Of a stretch of DNA of 64,000 bases, positions 32,150-45,329 are shown in pieces. Location of the stretch: the NCBI RefSeq assembly GCF_003711515.1, contig NW_021167079.1, forward strand, positions 3,111,998 through 3,175,997, in the 5' to 3' direction. Origin of the DNA: Sodiomyces alkalinus F11. Lineage: Eukaryota; Ascomycota; Sordariomycetes; Glomerellales; Plectosphaerellaceae. Below the pieces are notes generated by a model that worked only from the letters and a program-made list of their open reading frames with translations, did no database searches and had not been told where the DNA came from. Each line of letters begins with the position of its first letter. Position 1 is the stretch's first letter. Both the position numbers and the translations under genes were made by a program.

Positions 32150-33650
32150 AGTAGCTAACGTGTATACAGTTTTTCTTTTAGCGTATATAAGTCTATTTTT
32201 CGTTACGAGTCTCCTATCGGTATATATAATTTAACTTCGAAGGAGAGTAATAGCTGGATAGCGGTTAGATAAAACTGATATAGAATAGATTAATAGAGAA
32301 GGTTTATAGTTAAGTGAATCTTTACTAAGCTCTATAAGTGCCTTTAGATTTATAGTAGGAATATAGGTAATAGCTAATTAGCTATAGGATAACTATACCT
32401 CCTAAGGGAAGTCGTGGTGGTAGTATAGCAAAAACTCCTAAATAGCCTTGTCCTAAGAAAAATAGTACTACAGGCATTTAACAGGGGACTAGCGGTAAGG
32501 CGTCTAGTACTTAAGGTACGGATATAGAAAATAATAATACCTCGGCGCCCCTAAGTCTAGTTAGTAGAGAAACACCTAGTAGTTAGTAGTAGACTAGCTA
32601 TAACGTTAGTAGTAGGAATAATACCAATATCGGTAATTTAAATAATAGTTCTACTACTAGAATAATAGGACGGTCGAGTTAGGTAATAGTAGACTAGCTA
32701 GTATATCCCGGGTATACACTTTGTATCCTCCCGTAGAATAAGGATATAATCCGTTTCTAGTTCCGTGCGTGCGGTGTGTTAGTCGAATAACGAAGTGGCA
32801 CCCTAGTAGTAGTTAAGTTCCCTCGTGTAGTTATAGAGATTATAAGTAAAGTGGTTAAGTAGGGAATAATAAGTAATCAGCTGCTAACTTAGTATAATAG
32901 CGGCCTCGCTTAAATATATATATTATATAGAATAGGGATTAAAACCCTGTATAAAGGTATATTAGTTAGTGTATAGCTATTCCACTGCTAATTAATTATA
33001 GATACTATATATATAGTTAGATAAAATTATACGTCTTTATAACGTGATTAAATAACACTAGTATAAGGCAGATACGAGCCAAAGGTATATATTTATAAGT
33101 TAACTATTAGGTAATAATTCTAAACATAATATACAACGAATTATAGTATTTACAGCGTCTAGGTAAACGTGTATTAAATTATAAGAAAATATAGCAATCA
33201 GATTAAAAGCGCCCCGCGGCTAAGCTCGAGGAGGAATATTAAGAGTAAGTTTAGCGGTAGTTAATTATAGCCGAGCGGTAGGCTAGTAGTAGCGTAGCGG
33301 TTACTAATATACTACGATAACTAGTAATACTATAAGAAAAGCGGAATAAAGATTCCAGCGCCTAAGTATCTTTCGTTAGGTTACTTCGGGATAGGCAGAA
33401 ATCCCTAACCGATAAAATTATTATAGGTTAACTAGTGGTTAACTTATAAAGATAAGGCTAATAATTATATAGGAATTTAGAAATCGGCTAAAGGATCTAA
33501 ACAGTCAGGCACTTAATAATAGCGGAACCACTATTATTACTCTAGTACCTAGGCCACCCCCTCCTCCGGTAAATAATAACTATAGTGATATTATAGATAA
33601 GGAGGATAATAAGGGAGTCCCTACTAGTGACTAATAGGTGGGTAATTCCC
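32150..33650 (+). pseudogene. Gyp3 opposite-strand ORF: CxxC motif plus charged helical segment
   Basis: Plus-strand coding-like sequence between integrase and the 3' LTR, opposite to pol. Near 32766-32785 it reads PCVRCV, a CxxC knuckle. Further on (about 33230-33530) a Glu/Gln/Lys/Arg/Leu-rich stretch, with many TAG/TAA codons from CAG/CAA, looks like a coiled coil, and then a Pro-rich end (PRPPPPPV-like near 33570). The frame is hard to follow continuously and boundaries are approximate. The same architecture is seen in Gyp2 and Gyp4. No function is assigned; the Cys motif suggests zinc or nucleic-acid binding. Confidence 0.5.
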
Positions 33651-34179
33651 CTTATTCTCCTAACTTATAACCTATTACTAATTAGTTATTATAAGGGTGG
33701 GTATTATAATTTTAACGATATCGTGGATTAAGAGGTAATCCGTAATTAGTTAGGGTTAGGTTTATTAGGCTTAGACTAATAAAAAGTACCGGGTTTAGAC
33801 CGGTGCTAAAAGAATAGATAACGTACGAATATCTAGCATCTAGTAGGAGATTAGCGTCTGGGTTTAGACTAGAACACGAATATTATCGCTAGGTTTAGAC
33901 TAGCTAGAAGAAAATATAGGCTTTGGGTTTAGATTATTAGCTAATAGGTAAATAACTAGGACTTAGCGGTTATATATATTTTACTTTAATATAAAGTCCG
34001 TAAATAGCGGCTAATAATAATAAAAAGACCGTAAATAGGCGGCTAGAGATTATTAGCTATAAAATAGTAATATAAAGGAATATAGTTAATTTAATAAAAT
34101 AATAGTATTACTATACCGCTAATAACTATAAATTAGCAGTTACCTAATTAAAGAGGTACTCCGTAACTAAATCTTTATA

Positions 34180-37100
34180 AAGATATAACTTAGGTTCCTA
34201 AGTATTTTCTTCTACAGGATAACCTTCCTACTTAATAAGAAATTCGCGGTAGCGGCGCTTAGAGTTCTAGCGTATACCTAAAATCCTTTTAACCTTAAAC
34301 TTATTCTCCTCTTCCGCTTTAATATCTAATAGCTGCTTAGCCGGCGCTCTACGGCTATCTTAGTTAAAAGGCTTAAGTAAACTAATAGGGAAAACGTTAT
34401 AAATCCGAAGATACTTAGGAAGGTCGACCTTATAAGCTAACCGGTGATCACCTATTACCTTAATAATCTTAAAAGGCCCGATGTATTTATATAATAATTT
34501 TCGACTTAGGCGTATAATTTTTATGTTTTTAGTAGATACTAAAACCTTATCGTGTAAATAAAACTCCTTTAGCGTGTGTTTACAGTTATAATAGTTAGCT
34601 ATTACCCGATTACTAAGTAATAGTTATTTATAGATTGATATATGGTTAAGAGATAGTTATTTTACTCTCTCTTCTACTAATGTAAAGGGCTATTTAACTT
34701 ATAGTATAGGAGTATAGGGGCCGCGCGGGTTATAACCTATTAGGGCCTTAGCGGGTAAATAACGAGTAACGGAACACTATAATGTATTATATATACATTC
34801 GGTAAGGTCTAAAAGATTAACCTAAGTATCTTATTATTATATAGCGTAGGAGCGAAGGTAATACTCGAGAATTTAGTTACTACGTTCGGTTTAGCTATTA
34901 GGCTACGGGTAGTATATAGTGGAAAGGCGGCGTTTAACTTATAGTAAGCCGTATAGCGTGCGCTAAAAAGCACTTATAAAAAGACTTCCACGGTCGGAGA
35001 TAATACCGTCGGGTAAACTATACACCTTAAAAATATAGTGCTATAAGGTAATCGCTAACCCCTTAGCTATAAGCTTACTAAAGGTAGGAATAAAAAGGGA
35101 ATATTTAGTTAGTCTATAGATAACTATAAGAATAGTATCTTTCTACTTACCCCCCGGCCACTTAATAGGTAGTAGGCCGGTAATAAAATCTATTAAAATT
35201 TACTAAAATAGTTAGGTCGGAATAGGTAAAGGGGCTAGTTCGCTATAAGGAGTATAAGTACGAGATTTAGTATATTAATAAAAAGGGCAGCTAAGTACCT
35301 ACTAGCGAATATCCATCGATATTCTCGGCTAATAAAAAGATTATTAGATTCGTTTTAATATCTTTATAATTCCCTAGTAACCTATAATCGGGTTATCGTG
35401 GTATAATTAAAGGATTATTAACTAAAGCTTAGAAGATCGAGGAATATAGACCTTACCGCAGAATCGAATAAGACTATCGATACTATAGGTCTATAGATTA
35501 GGCTCTCGCTAATTAACTATTAACTATCTACTAGAAATAAGAAAATTATCTTCTTTTTAAGCTTAGTGAATATCGTTAAGGATATTAGGTAGCTATTAGT
35601 TATCCGGTACTCGGGCGGGGGCTACTCGAAATTTAGATATAAAAGTATCTAGCACCTCCTAAGTAGTAATAAGACGTTTATTAGAAGTAAGAAGATAGAG
35701 AGAATTTCGTGAGAGACCGTTAGCAGAGTTCTTATTACCCGGTTAGTAAATAATACGAATATTATAAATACCTAATTTGTTAAGCTAGCGTATATATTTA
35801 TTACTAAGCTTAGGTTTATCTAGTAGCGTCTAATAATTAAGGTAGTCTGTTAGGACGTTAATAGTGGAGGCGCTATAGAGTAAGTAGTAACGCTAATAGC
35901 GACACGCCTCTATAATAGCTATAAGCTTAGTATCCGGAGTAGTATACTTTAATTTAGCGCCTTTAAGCTTATATAAAAGGAAAGTAACTAGGTGCTAGAC
36001 GCGGTCCTTTAGTTAACTTAGAATGGTATTAATAGTAAAATTAGAAGTATTAGTTTTAAGGCGTGTTAGTAATAAGGGGTTAAAATACTGTGAAACGGGT
36101 ATAGAAAGAAAAGTATCCTTAAATTATTTAAAAGCACGATAAAAATCTTTTAGTGGTTCGGCTAGTATATAGCCGCCGGTCCGTAATTAGTCCGCGAATA
36201 GTCGTATAATTTTAGAGTAATTATAAATAAAATGCCGGTAAAACCCTATAAATCCTAAAAAGACTTGAATTTCGGGAATAGTTATAGGCTGTGGCTAATT
36301 AATAATCGTATCTATATAATTAGGGTCTATCTTAATACCTATTAGGCTATAGCGGAACCCTAGGAAGTCTACTTTATTAATTTTAAGTTTATATTTTTCA
36401 GTATTTACGTATAAGTCCTATTCGCGTAATCTACGTAGGACCTACTTAATATACCGCCGGTGCTTAGTAAGGGAACGACTATAGATAAGGATATTATCTA
36501 AATAAACGATATAAATAGTGTTAATAAGACCGGAGAGTGCTTAGTTAATATACCGTTAAAGCGTAGCGGGGGTATTAGTAAGTCTAAAAGACATAATAAG
36601 GTATTCGAAGTAATTATATTTCGTGCGAAAAGCTATTTTCTATTCGTTACCTTCTGTTACGGCCAACAAGCCCAATATGCAGGAAACCCCGACAGAAATA
36701 CTGGAAATCACGTGGGGGCTTACGTGACTAAAAGACCAGGGTGGAACGACGGAGCGTAGGACTCGGAACGCTCCCGCGTTCTAGGAATAAGGGAGCGTCT
36801 AGAACTATAACTCTCTAACGCTCCTAATGATCTAAGAATATATAGCTAGAGGAAGTCATAGATAGTATTACTATATATACTAGAGTATTCTAGGTCTTAC
36901 TTCTACTAGGGAACGAGATATCGATTAATCTAAGTCTTCACCTAGACTATTATTCTACGCTTAAACCTACCTTATAAAGAAGACGCCTAGTCTTTACGAT
37001 ATAACTACGACTAGACCACTACGAACGATAGTTACTGCTCTTTAGTTAATATTCTCTTCTTATTTTAAACTAAAACCTCGACGCTAGTCCCCTATCGTCC

Positions 37101-39900
37101 GCTATACTATAGAGGACCAGAAGCCGTCATAACACCTTTCTTAATTCGAAGTCGATAATAAGTATCCTTAAGGTCTAATTTACTATAGATTTTTAATTTA
37201 ATTAAACGATTAAGTATCTCGCTAATTAATAGTAGGGGAGTATAGTCCTTCCTAGTAATCTTATTAAGGGCGCGGTAGTCGATATATTAACGTAACTTAC
37301 TATTTTTCTTTAGAATAAATAACACGGGGGCGCTAGCTAGACTACTAGAGAGTCGTATCCACTAATTACCTAAAGTATTAGTAAGATATTCGCGGAGGAC
37401 TTATAGCTTAGTATTAGATAAAGAGTAAATTAGTCTAAATAGTAGGTATTTATTATCCTTTAGTTAAATAGTATAATCCTATTATTAGTGACTAGGAAGT
37501 AACGCTACTCGATCGATATTAAAAATATCTTTAAACTCGTGATAAATAGTGGGAATATTACGTAAATAGGGAGGAATATCAGAATTAACGGTTAGATTAT
37601 TAGGCTCCTCCTATTAAGTAGCCGATAATATAACTCTATTAATCCGTGGTAAAGAAGAAAGATATTCGTTTATAGATAAAATAATAGTATAATACGCGTT
37701 ACGTTTAGCCGAATATATCTATTTCGGTGTAAAGATAAGAGAAAAATAATCGGGGGATAAAAGGTAAATCCACTCGTTAGTCCGCTAGTTAATAGCAGGG
37801 TTAACGGCGTGGAGCTAAGTACCGCCTAGAATAATTTTATATTTTATATTCGTATTAATATCGATAATTCGAGATTTCTCCTTCTATAGTTTAGTAACCG
37901 ACTAACTATTAGTCGCCTTAAAAAGTATAGTAGTAGTACCGTAAGTCCGAATCTAGATATCGGCTCTACTTAAAGTCTAAGAGAGATTTTATACTAGGTT
38001 AGCCGCTAAGCTATTAATAGCTCCTAAAAAAGAACGGTTAATTAGACTAAATTCTATACCACTATTAAGTAAAGCTAGGATCTTAATCTATGCTTTACCC
38101 TGCTATAGACTAACTTTAACCTCCACGCTAAAGCTAGTAGTGCTCGGCTATAGCGGGGATAGTTCTTAATCGTTATTATTATATAACTCTATAATATAGG
38201 CAGGGATAAGGATAGTGTTAGAGCTAGTAATAGGAGGAGGTTTAGTTAGACTATTAGTAGTCTGCTATTAGCTAGATAAAAAAGAACGTCTTTACGGGTA
38301 AGTATTAGCGTAATAGCCCTTCGCACGATATTTAAAATAAGTAATCTTACTAATAGGACGATAAATTAGAGGTATAGAAGTAGGCTAAGTATTCTGCTAT
38401 TAGGTAGTAATAATATTAGTAGCGTTATTATAGGAACGCTTAATTCCCCGGAAATTATTATTACGACTATAATATTAAGAACGATTATTATGCGACTAGT
38501 AATTAACTACGTATTTACTACTTTTAGTAAAAACTGATTTAGCCTATTTAGCCCGTTAATCTAATTTACGATACGTTATAGGTAAGCCGCCTAATATAAT
38601 CTAAGGGCGTAAATTATCTTATAATTTTATAATTATAGAAGTAATACCGATAATCTCCGGTAAGGGAATAAGGAGCTCGGATTCGAGTAATCGCTACTTG
38701 GCTTTAAAATTATCGTAGGATTAACGGGGACCCTACCGTAAGTCCTTATAGAATATACGTTAAACCGCCAGTAAAACTCGAGTATCACTATCTAGTATCT
38801 AATCGCGGAGCTAAGCTAAAAGTTCGTCCTAAGATAGCCTACCGTTAGGCTACTATCGGTCGGCTTCTAAGTTATAATCCTATTATAAAGAGGGTACAAG
38901 GCACTATATAGTAAAAATAATACGGTTAGTGTTATCGTTAAAAGTAGGGTTAATAATACGAATCTACTATATCTACGTAATAAAAGATTTATATTAAGCC
39001 TATAAGGCAGCGGAAAAATAGGGATTTAGTATATTAAGTCTCGAAAAAGCAGGGTTCTCCGAAGTAATCGGCTATAGAGTAGCGGCTATCTAGATAGGAA
39101 TAAGTTAATAATTTTAAATAGGTTAGTAGGGCTATAAAGCCTAACTAGATACTATAGGTATATTAGGCGGGGGTATAGCTAAATTACTAGGAGTTAGGGG
39201 TAAGGGATATAAATATATAGTCACCTAACTAAAATCGTCAGCATTATTCGCCTACTATTAAGTAGCGGCTATATTATCGGCACATTACTACCGAACGTTC
39301 TTTAACTAATCGTATAGCTATTATTAACGCTAGCGCTCTTATTTACGAGCCTGCTATTCTTATCTCTCTTATTTAAGCTATATATTCTCTTTAGCTAATA
39401 GATCTTCTAGCTCCTTAAGGCTAGGTAACTACGGTTTAACTAGTAATTAGGGTCGGGAATATAAAATTAAAGGTAAACGATTCTCTTAATCTTATTAACT
39501 TCCCGTATATAGCTAATTCAGGTTAATACCTATCGTGGTCTTATAAGGCCCTAAGCTAGTCTACGGTCAATCTATATCTATATCTATAGCACTAGATATA
39601 TAAGGTGGAATCGGGGTATTCTCCGAGATTATAGGGCTAGGAGGAAAATTTAATTAAAACTCGGGTTAAAGACTAATAACACTACTTATACTACTAATTA
39701 TCTATAGCCGAGTAGTGCTATTAGTGGCAGGGTTATAGTTAGTTAGCTATTCGGCCGCTAACGACGAAGATACTTAATTAGGCTAAGGATCGCTAATATA
39801 AATACGAATACTATCATCAGACTAAGCCTCTAATAGCCGATCATTATTCGACTATTAGGTCCTAGATATACCGAATCCTGCCTAATAGTCGCTATCTGCT
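34180..39900 (-). pseudogene. Gyp3 gag-pol with chromodomain, RIP-inactivated
   Basis: The minus strand reads gag (about 38.2-39.9 kb, with a zinc-knuckle-like YFKYRAKGYYA remnant near 38300, Cys and His changed to Tyr), protease, reverse transcriptase, RNase H and integrase. The RT active site is YLDNILI at 36484-36504 (Asp to Asn). The C-terminus carries a chromodomain at about 34190-34320, with FLIKxEGYPVEENT and EPK, which marks it as a chromovirus. A solo LTR splits RT at 36655-37134. Many in-frame TAG/TAA codons arise from RIP. Confidence 0.85.
36655..37134. repeat. Solo LTR (480 bp) in Gyp3 reverse transcriptase
   Basis: It starts TGTTACGGCC and ends ATAACA. The flanks CCTTC (36650-36654) and CCTTT (37135-37139) form a 5-bp duplication with one C/T difference. 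The 3' half resembles the Gyp2 LTR in inverse orientation. Confidence 0.85.
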
Positions 39901-39915
39901 TTTAAGCGATTATCT

Positions 39916-40225
39916 TATTAAAAAGGATATATAGGTCAACCCCGAAGGGATAAGGACTAAAGGGTGATAGAGAGTAATAGATAAGGATCGTAGTCCTATA
40001 TAAGGGGAGGCCAACTATAGGTTAACTAGTAATTAATAGGATAAGTATCTTAAAGGTAAGTAGTAGTGTAGAGGAGAGATAATCGCTAACCCCTTCCTTC
40101 TAGAATAGTCCAGCTCCCCGTCTTATATAATAAATATCCACTTATCAGTCAGCCGGTAGTCTACTGCGTAGTCCACTGCCATATCCTGGTACCTCCTAAG
40201 TCTTCCTTATATCCTATACCTGATA
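39916..40225 (-). repeat. Gyp3 5' LTR (310 bp)
   Basis: It pairs with 31066-31362. It starts TATTA and ends TGATA and is followed by the ATAAG duplication. Confidence 0.92.
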
Positions 40226-40385
40226 ATAAGGACGTTAATAACTCGGGGTATTTTAACGACTCCCACGACCCTATAAGGGAGGCATAAGCCGATTAACGCC
40301 GCCGTGAACTTAAGGAACGGCTTACTAATCCTCTAAAAACACCCCGCCACGTTAGTCTATACCTTCCCTTTTATTCCTTCGTTAT

Positions 40386-40921
40386 TATTACGGCCGGCCG
40401 CCTAACATAGACCAACCCCATGGGTACACTGGTGTATATTCCACGGGACGGCCCTAGACGGGAAACAGCATAGGGTGACTCGGGGAGTCACGTGCCAAGT
40501 CACGTGTCACCAGGTACGGAGGTACTTAGTAGACCGTCCGGGACGGACCGGGGTCGATCACTCCGACGAAATAACTAATAAGTGATCGGTTATAACAGAA
40601 TCACCTAGGCATAGCGACCACGTAAGGAATAGTCACTACAGGTAAGGAGGCACTATCACTATATAAACCAGAGTATCCTAGGTCTTACTTCTACTAGGGA
40701 ATAAGATATCGATTAATCTAAGTCTTTACCTAGACTATTAGTCTACGCTTAACTCTACCTTATAAAGAAGACGCCTAGTCTTTACGACGTAACTACGACT
40801 AGATACTACGAACGATAGTTACTACTCTTTAGTTAATATCCTCTTCTTATTTTGAACTAAAACCCCGATGCTAGTCCCCTATCGTCCGCTATACTATAGA
40901 GGACCGGAAGCCGTCGTAACA
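40386..40921. repeat. Solo LTR (536 bp), Gyp2-related family
   Basis: The duplication GTTAT lies at 40381-40385 and 40922-40926. It starts TATTACGGCC (mutated TGTTAC) and ends GTAACA. The first ~150 bp keep CA/TG dinucleotides while the rest is more RIPed. Confidence 0.9.
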
Positions 40922-40999
40922 GTTATATTCTAACCTATTAAAGCAGCAGGGTCGGTTTATTATATTTATTCCTTTTACCAATAGCTCTAAGGACTCCTC

Positions 41000-42043
41000 C
41001 GGGAACTCCTCCACCGAAAATACGCCTAGCCGGTCCTAGGTTTCGCCCGCTAAGTGTATAACCTATAAGGATCGTATACGTATTAATTACCTCTAATTCG
41101 AAATAAATAAGACGCAGGCTAAAGTCGTAAAAATCCTTAGATTAACTAAAAGACAGGTCTAATAGGCACTTAGCTCCTAACGCCTATAACGTGACTACTA
41201 CCTTAAAGGATATAAGCGAGTTATACTATAGGCGTTTAAAGAGGCTCTTCGAGAGGCTATTTACACGCCCTTAAAGACTAAGAGGTTTATATCTCTAAAT
41301 AAGCTTCGGTAAGCTATTCCTTTCCTTTAGAGCTTTAGCGATAAAGCTATCCAGAGTACTCTAGCAGCTATAGGTGCTAAAAGGGTGCTATAGCCTTATA
41401 AAATCGCTTTAGAAACCCGCGACCGCTAGAAACGCCTTACTTTTACCGATAAATACGCTTACTTATCGGTTAAAGATTAGAATAGATAGATCTAGACCGA
41501 TAAGACTTCGGTTATAGGCGTGCCCACGAAGCGATATATCACGATCTTTACAGACGAGTATATCGACGATTTCCCTTATCCCAGGATACGGGGTAAGGGC
41601 TAGATATTCTAGGGCTATTTTACCGGAGGGTAAAAAGGGCCGGGTCTTATATAGAAAAAGGAATAGAAGACGATAAAAAGTGCTAATTTCTACGAGAAGA
41701 TTCTTCCACTTCTACACTAATTTTAGTTAGAGGATCCGAATCGGATCCTCTAATAAGATAACCCTCGTATTCACACATCGAAATATACCCGGCGTTAGAT
41801 TAGAGAGCGATAGGGTAATACCGTAACTACCCACTAGATTTAGTGACCTCCCTATAGCCCTAACCTTAATTCTATTAAGAACGTGTAGGCGTGGATAAAA
41901 AGATAGATAATAGATAACTATCCTTAACGCCCTACTAGATACGCCCTCGAAGCCGCTATATACGCTACGTAGGAGGTAGTTCCTATAGACTTATTAAAGG
42001 CGTCGGTTACTTCGATACCTTAGAGACTTTAATATATTAAGGA
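41000..42043 (+). pseudogene. Tc1/mariner-like transposase, RIP-inactivated
   Basis: The plus frame has a helix-turn-helix-like N-terminus (INKTQAKVVKILRLTKRQV near 41100-41155), then the DDE core. The first Asp is in TDKTSV (41499-41501), the second in DNPRIHTSK (41757-41759), and the third acidic position is in PPYSPNLNSIKNV, where Glu is replaced by Lys (AAG, 41877-41879), a RIP-type G-to-A change. It ends with WIKR-IIDNYP and a short tail before Cop2. I count 39 residues between the second Asp and the third position, more than the 34 usual in Tc1. Stops are TAG/TAA/TGA from Gln/Trp codons. Confidence 0.85.
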
Positions 42044-42052
42044 GCTATAAGG

Positions 42053-42334
42053 TATCGTATAGGCAGGACCACGATATAGTCTATAGGGGATCCAGGGGGG
42101 ATCTACTCTATAACTAAGGGCTCCGGATATCGGGGACTTCGGGTATAAGGATATAATAAGGGTGGATACCGGAAAAGACCAGATAGGATCTAAATAATAT
42201 AGTACCCATAACAGAGTCTTCACTACTAAAATTAAGGGCATAAAAGACTCTCCGAGATATAACTTAATAATACACACACACGAGATTTCTGCTCTACTAA
42301 GTTAATTATTCAAGTGCCTATTTAACGTGCGATA
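42053..42334 (+). repeat. Cop2 5' LTR (282 bp)
   Basis: It is related to 16699-16961. It begins TATCGTATAG (mutated TGTTGTATAG) and ends GCGATA. A CA microsatellite (ACACACACACG) lies near 42275. Confidence 0.85.
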
Positions 42335-42349
42335 GTTATAAGCCCGGTG
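42335..42349 (+). other. Cop2 primer-binding site resembling the initiator-Met tRNA anticodon arm
   Basis: Directly after the LTR is GTTATAAGCCCGGTG. Before RIP (TGA to TAA) it would be GGTTATGAGCCC-like, complementary to the initiator tRNA anticodon stem-loop with CAU. Priming by a half tRNA-iMet is known for Drosophila copia; assignment here is inference. Confidence 0.6.
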
Positions 42350-42941
42350 TATAATGCCTAAATAATAGATATCGGTAAGGCTACCCCTATTCTACTATAA
42401 AGAAGTAATCACGTCTATATAAGCACTCTTAAATAACTACTATCGACCTGATTAGAGTAATTAAGAGATTAATTAACCTACCTATTAGTTAACTGACCGA
42501 TAAATGATAATCTAGTAAAGATATCTTCTAATATATCTAACGCCGAATAGAAGGCGGCCGCTACTACCCTCGTTAACTAAAGGGATTAGGTAGTTTAGGA
42601 GCGCGCCGTACGCGGTAAATCGGCCTCCTACTAGGATAACTACTTTAATCTAAAGCTAAGCGATAAGGAGGCTAACGCCTATCTCCTCCTTATACCTATA
42701 CCCCTTAACGTTCGTAAATACGAAGCCCTCGCCGCGGACCCTAACGCGGAGGAGGCCACGGCTATTACCGTTACGGCTACTCCGTCTTCTACTATCACGC
42801 TAAAGGGCGATAAGGCCACGGATACTATAAAAGCCACGGCTACCACGGCCGCTACTATAGCCGCTACCACGGCGGCTGTAGCCGTAGGTAAGAAGAAGAC
42901 GGCCGCCCGCCGGAAGGCTATAGCCGTAATAAAAGAACCAC

Positions 42942-43291
42942 TGTTAAATGGGTAGTCGCAAAGAGTGAAAAGGTAGGGTCCAGTAAGGAACCAGGTGTGA
43001 TCACGATAGGATTATAATGGGGTCAGAACGTGGGGGTAGCTAAAGAATCAGATTAATTGCTGGCCTCCCTTTAAAGGGGAGGCTCCCTCGCCCCTTAAGG
43101 CTACGCTTTACTCCTCGAGAGCTATTTATTTGCTTCCTCGAGGGCTGCCTTATTTGCTTTAAGGGACTACTCTATTTACTATATAATAACTTACTTTATT
43201 TATGCCTTAAGGGGTCTTAGACGGGGTATACCTGGACTCTTATAGGTTCACACTAGGGACCTATTATGACTACTGCTATAGGCACCTGATA
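42942..43291 (-). repeat. Gyp4 3' LTR (350 bp)
   Basis: Begins TGTTAAATGGG and ends CACCTGATA. It matches 58902-59251 over its full length with RIP-type differences. Confidence 0.94.
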
Positions 43292-44591
43292 TAGCGACCT
43301 CCCCCGGATACTCTTGTCCTTAGGAGCGCCCGATCCGTACTGGCCTCTCGGCTCCTCCGAAAACCCAGCCTCCGAGTCCCTCTCTAAATTCCCCGATACC
43401 CCGAACCAGAGCCTTCTATAACAGGGACCCCGCTAAGTCCCCGCCTAGTTCCTACGCGGAGCCTTCCTCGGCTATAGCCCCGACCCGAGTATATTTCGTC
43501 GACTAAACTACTAAAGCTAATATCCTAGCCTAGACCCTAATAGGTTTTAGGGTAATTCCTTACCGGGCCTTCGGATTTACCCCTTTATCCTTCTGGGTTA
43601 TCCCTTTTATCTATTTATAAAGACTCCCCGAGCTAGTATTATATAGGGCCTGTTATTATTCTTTCCGTGGATTTGTAGCTTCCTTCTTTATACTAAAAAT
43701 AAGGGCCTATATAACTGCTATTAGGGGGATATCTCGTAATCCTGCCGTTATTCCTCTTTCTATTCTTTTCTTCCTCCTTTATACTTAATTTTTCGATCGT
43801 GCTGCCCTTTCTTAGTGAGTTCTGCCCTATCTAAGATATCGCGAACTAACGACTTACAGTCTTATTCTACTAATTAACTACTATCTTATAAGTACTCCTA
43901 CATATTGTTTAGTCTATAATACTGGCTAACCACACGTCTAGGGTAGTCACTATACCTTCCTAGGAAAATAATAATAATAAAAACGCGCCGCTACTCCCGT
44001 GAGTATAACGCGGTCCTCTAAGATGATTAAGATTATAGTTACGGCGGCGACCTCGTAATCTGCTAGGCAGTCTGCCCCGTAGCCAGCTACGCTAGAGCCT
44101 CCTACTCCTACTACGGCTACGTCGTCGTCGACTACTACGCCGTCGGTCACTCCACGTTAAAGGGTAGTGGATATCGGTATAGGCGGGGATCTAAGGACCC
44201 CCTGTATACGTTATACGGGTAAGTTAGTGGCGATTAACTTTAAGGAAAAAACGTATACTATTAAGGCCGTAACGTGCCGCTATACCGATAATAGTCGGTG
44301 GACAAATAAGTGCCACTATTACTCTAAGTATAATAGCCTTAAATACCGCGTGGTAAATTATATATCTTCGTCGTCGTCCCGATACGCCTTTATTCCCCTT
44401 TATATCTCTTTATTATCCCTATAGCTATAGTCCCTCCATTTATAGACTACTCTGTGGTCCCGTTTTCTAATATATATAATAGCTCCCTATCGCCGGTAAG
44501 AACGCTACCGAGTAGCTATAAAAGGTTTTAGTTATCGCTATCGAGAAAGGTAGCCTAAACGAGAGTCGCCGTGTAAGTATTACTATATCCC

Positions 44592-45090
44592 TATTACGAC
44601 GGCTTCCGGTCCTCTATAGTATAGCGGACGATAGGGGACTAACGTCGAGGTTTTAGTTCAAAATAAGAAGAGGATATTAACTAAAGAGCAGTAACTGTCG
44701 TTCCTAGTGATCTAATCGTAGTTATATCGTAAAGACTAGGCGTCTTCTTTATAAGGTAGGTTTAAGCGTAGAATAATAGTCCAGGTAAAGACTTAGATTA
44801 ATCGATATCTTATTCTCTAGTAGAAATAAGACCTAAGATACTCTGGTATATATATACGTTCCTATTCCCTGGATCGATATTCTCCTATTATGATCCTCCC
44901 GGGATTATAGGTTATTCTGGATAATCTATCCAGATTATAGGGATCATCCATTAAGTCCCTCGATCTAGTAGTCACGTGTTTTCGCACATGACCCTCTTAA
45001 TCCGCTTATCCTTCCTTTACTATATTCGTACCTAAGGCTTAGGGTTCCGTAGTAGGCCTATCCTCGGGCTTTGTTTTATTAGCCGTAATA
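44592..45090 (-). repeat. Gyp2 3' LTR (499 bp)
   Basis: Near-identical to 51563-52061; the first 40 bp (GACGGCTTCCGGTCCTCTAT) are also shared, inverted, with the ends of the two solo LTRs at 36655 and 40386. Confidence 0.94.
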
Positions 45091-45329
45091 TTACCTCCCC
45101 TCCTCTAGGTTACTGTCCTAGTATCTATAAGTACGTGCCCCCCGCTCCTTAGTCTATTTCTTACTTCCCTCCTCACTAACCGTCCTTCCACTATATTAGG
45201 TCGCGTTAATAAATCTTCCTCGCGTTACCCTAAAACCGAGAGGCGTAACGTTCTTTTATAACTCTTTCTCCAGAACCCTTCCGCTATAGACCATCCTTAT
45301 TCCTTCTATTCCGAAAAGAAGTTATCGTG

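Larger units (their letters stand above)
31066..40225 (-). mobile_element. Gyp3: full-length RIP-mutated chromovirus
   Basis: LTRs at 31066-31362 and 39916-40225 begin TGTTA/TATTA and end TAACA/TGATA. The target duplication ATAAG is perfect (31061-31065 and 40226-40230). Pol is on the minus strand, so the right LTR is 5'. It is 9160 bp as found, about 8.7 kb without the solo LTR at 36655-37134. A purine-rich tract (AGGAAGGAG) lies next to the left LTR as expected for a polypurine tract. An opposite-strand ORF lies between integrase and the left LTR. Confidence 0.93.
30616..42052 (+). mobile_element. Tc1/mariner-type DNA transposon, interrupted by Gyp3, a solo LTR and Cop2
   Basis: The transposase (about 41000-42043) identifies it. 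Its 5' part is separated by Gyp3 (31066-40225, duplication ATAAG) and a solo LTR (40386-40921, duplication GTTAT). Cop2 starts at 42053 just past the transposase end, so the right terminus is outside the window. The left terminus is placed only tentatively near 30616-30625, where RIP composition starts at TATA followed by ACCCCTGAAAAAACG; the second inverted repeat is not available to confirm it. Confidence 0.6.

Noticed and set aside
44592..45090. Considered as another solo LTR.
   Set aside because: Its flanks do not form a duplication on their own (ATCCC versus TTACC), but pair across 44587-52066, making it the 3' LTR of a full element.
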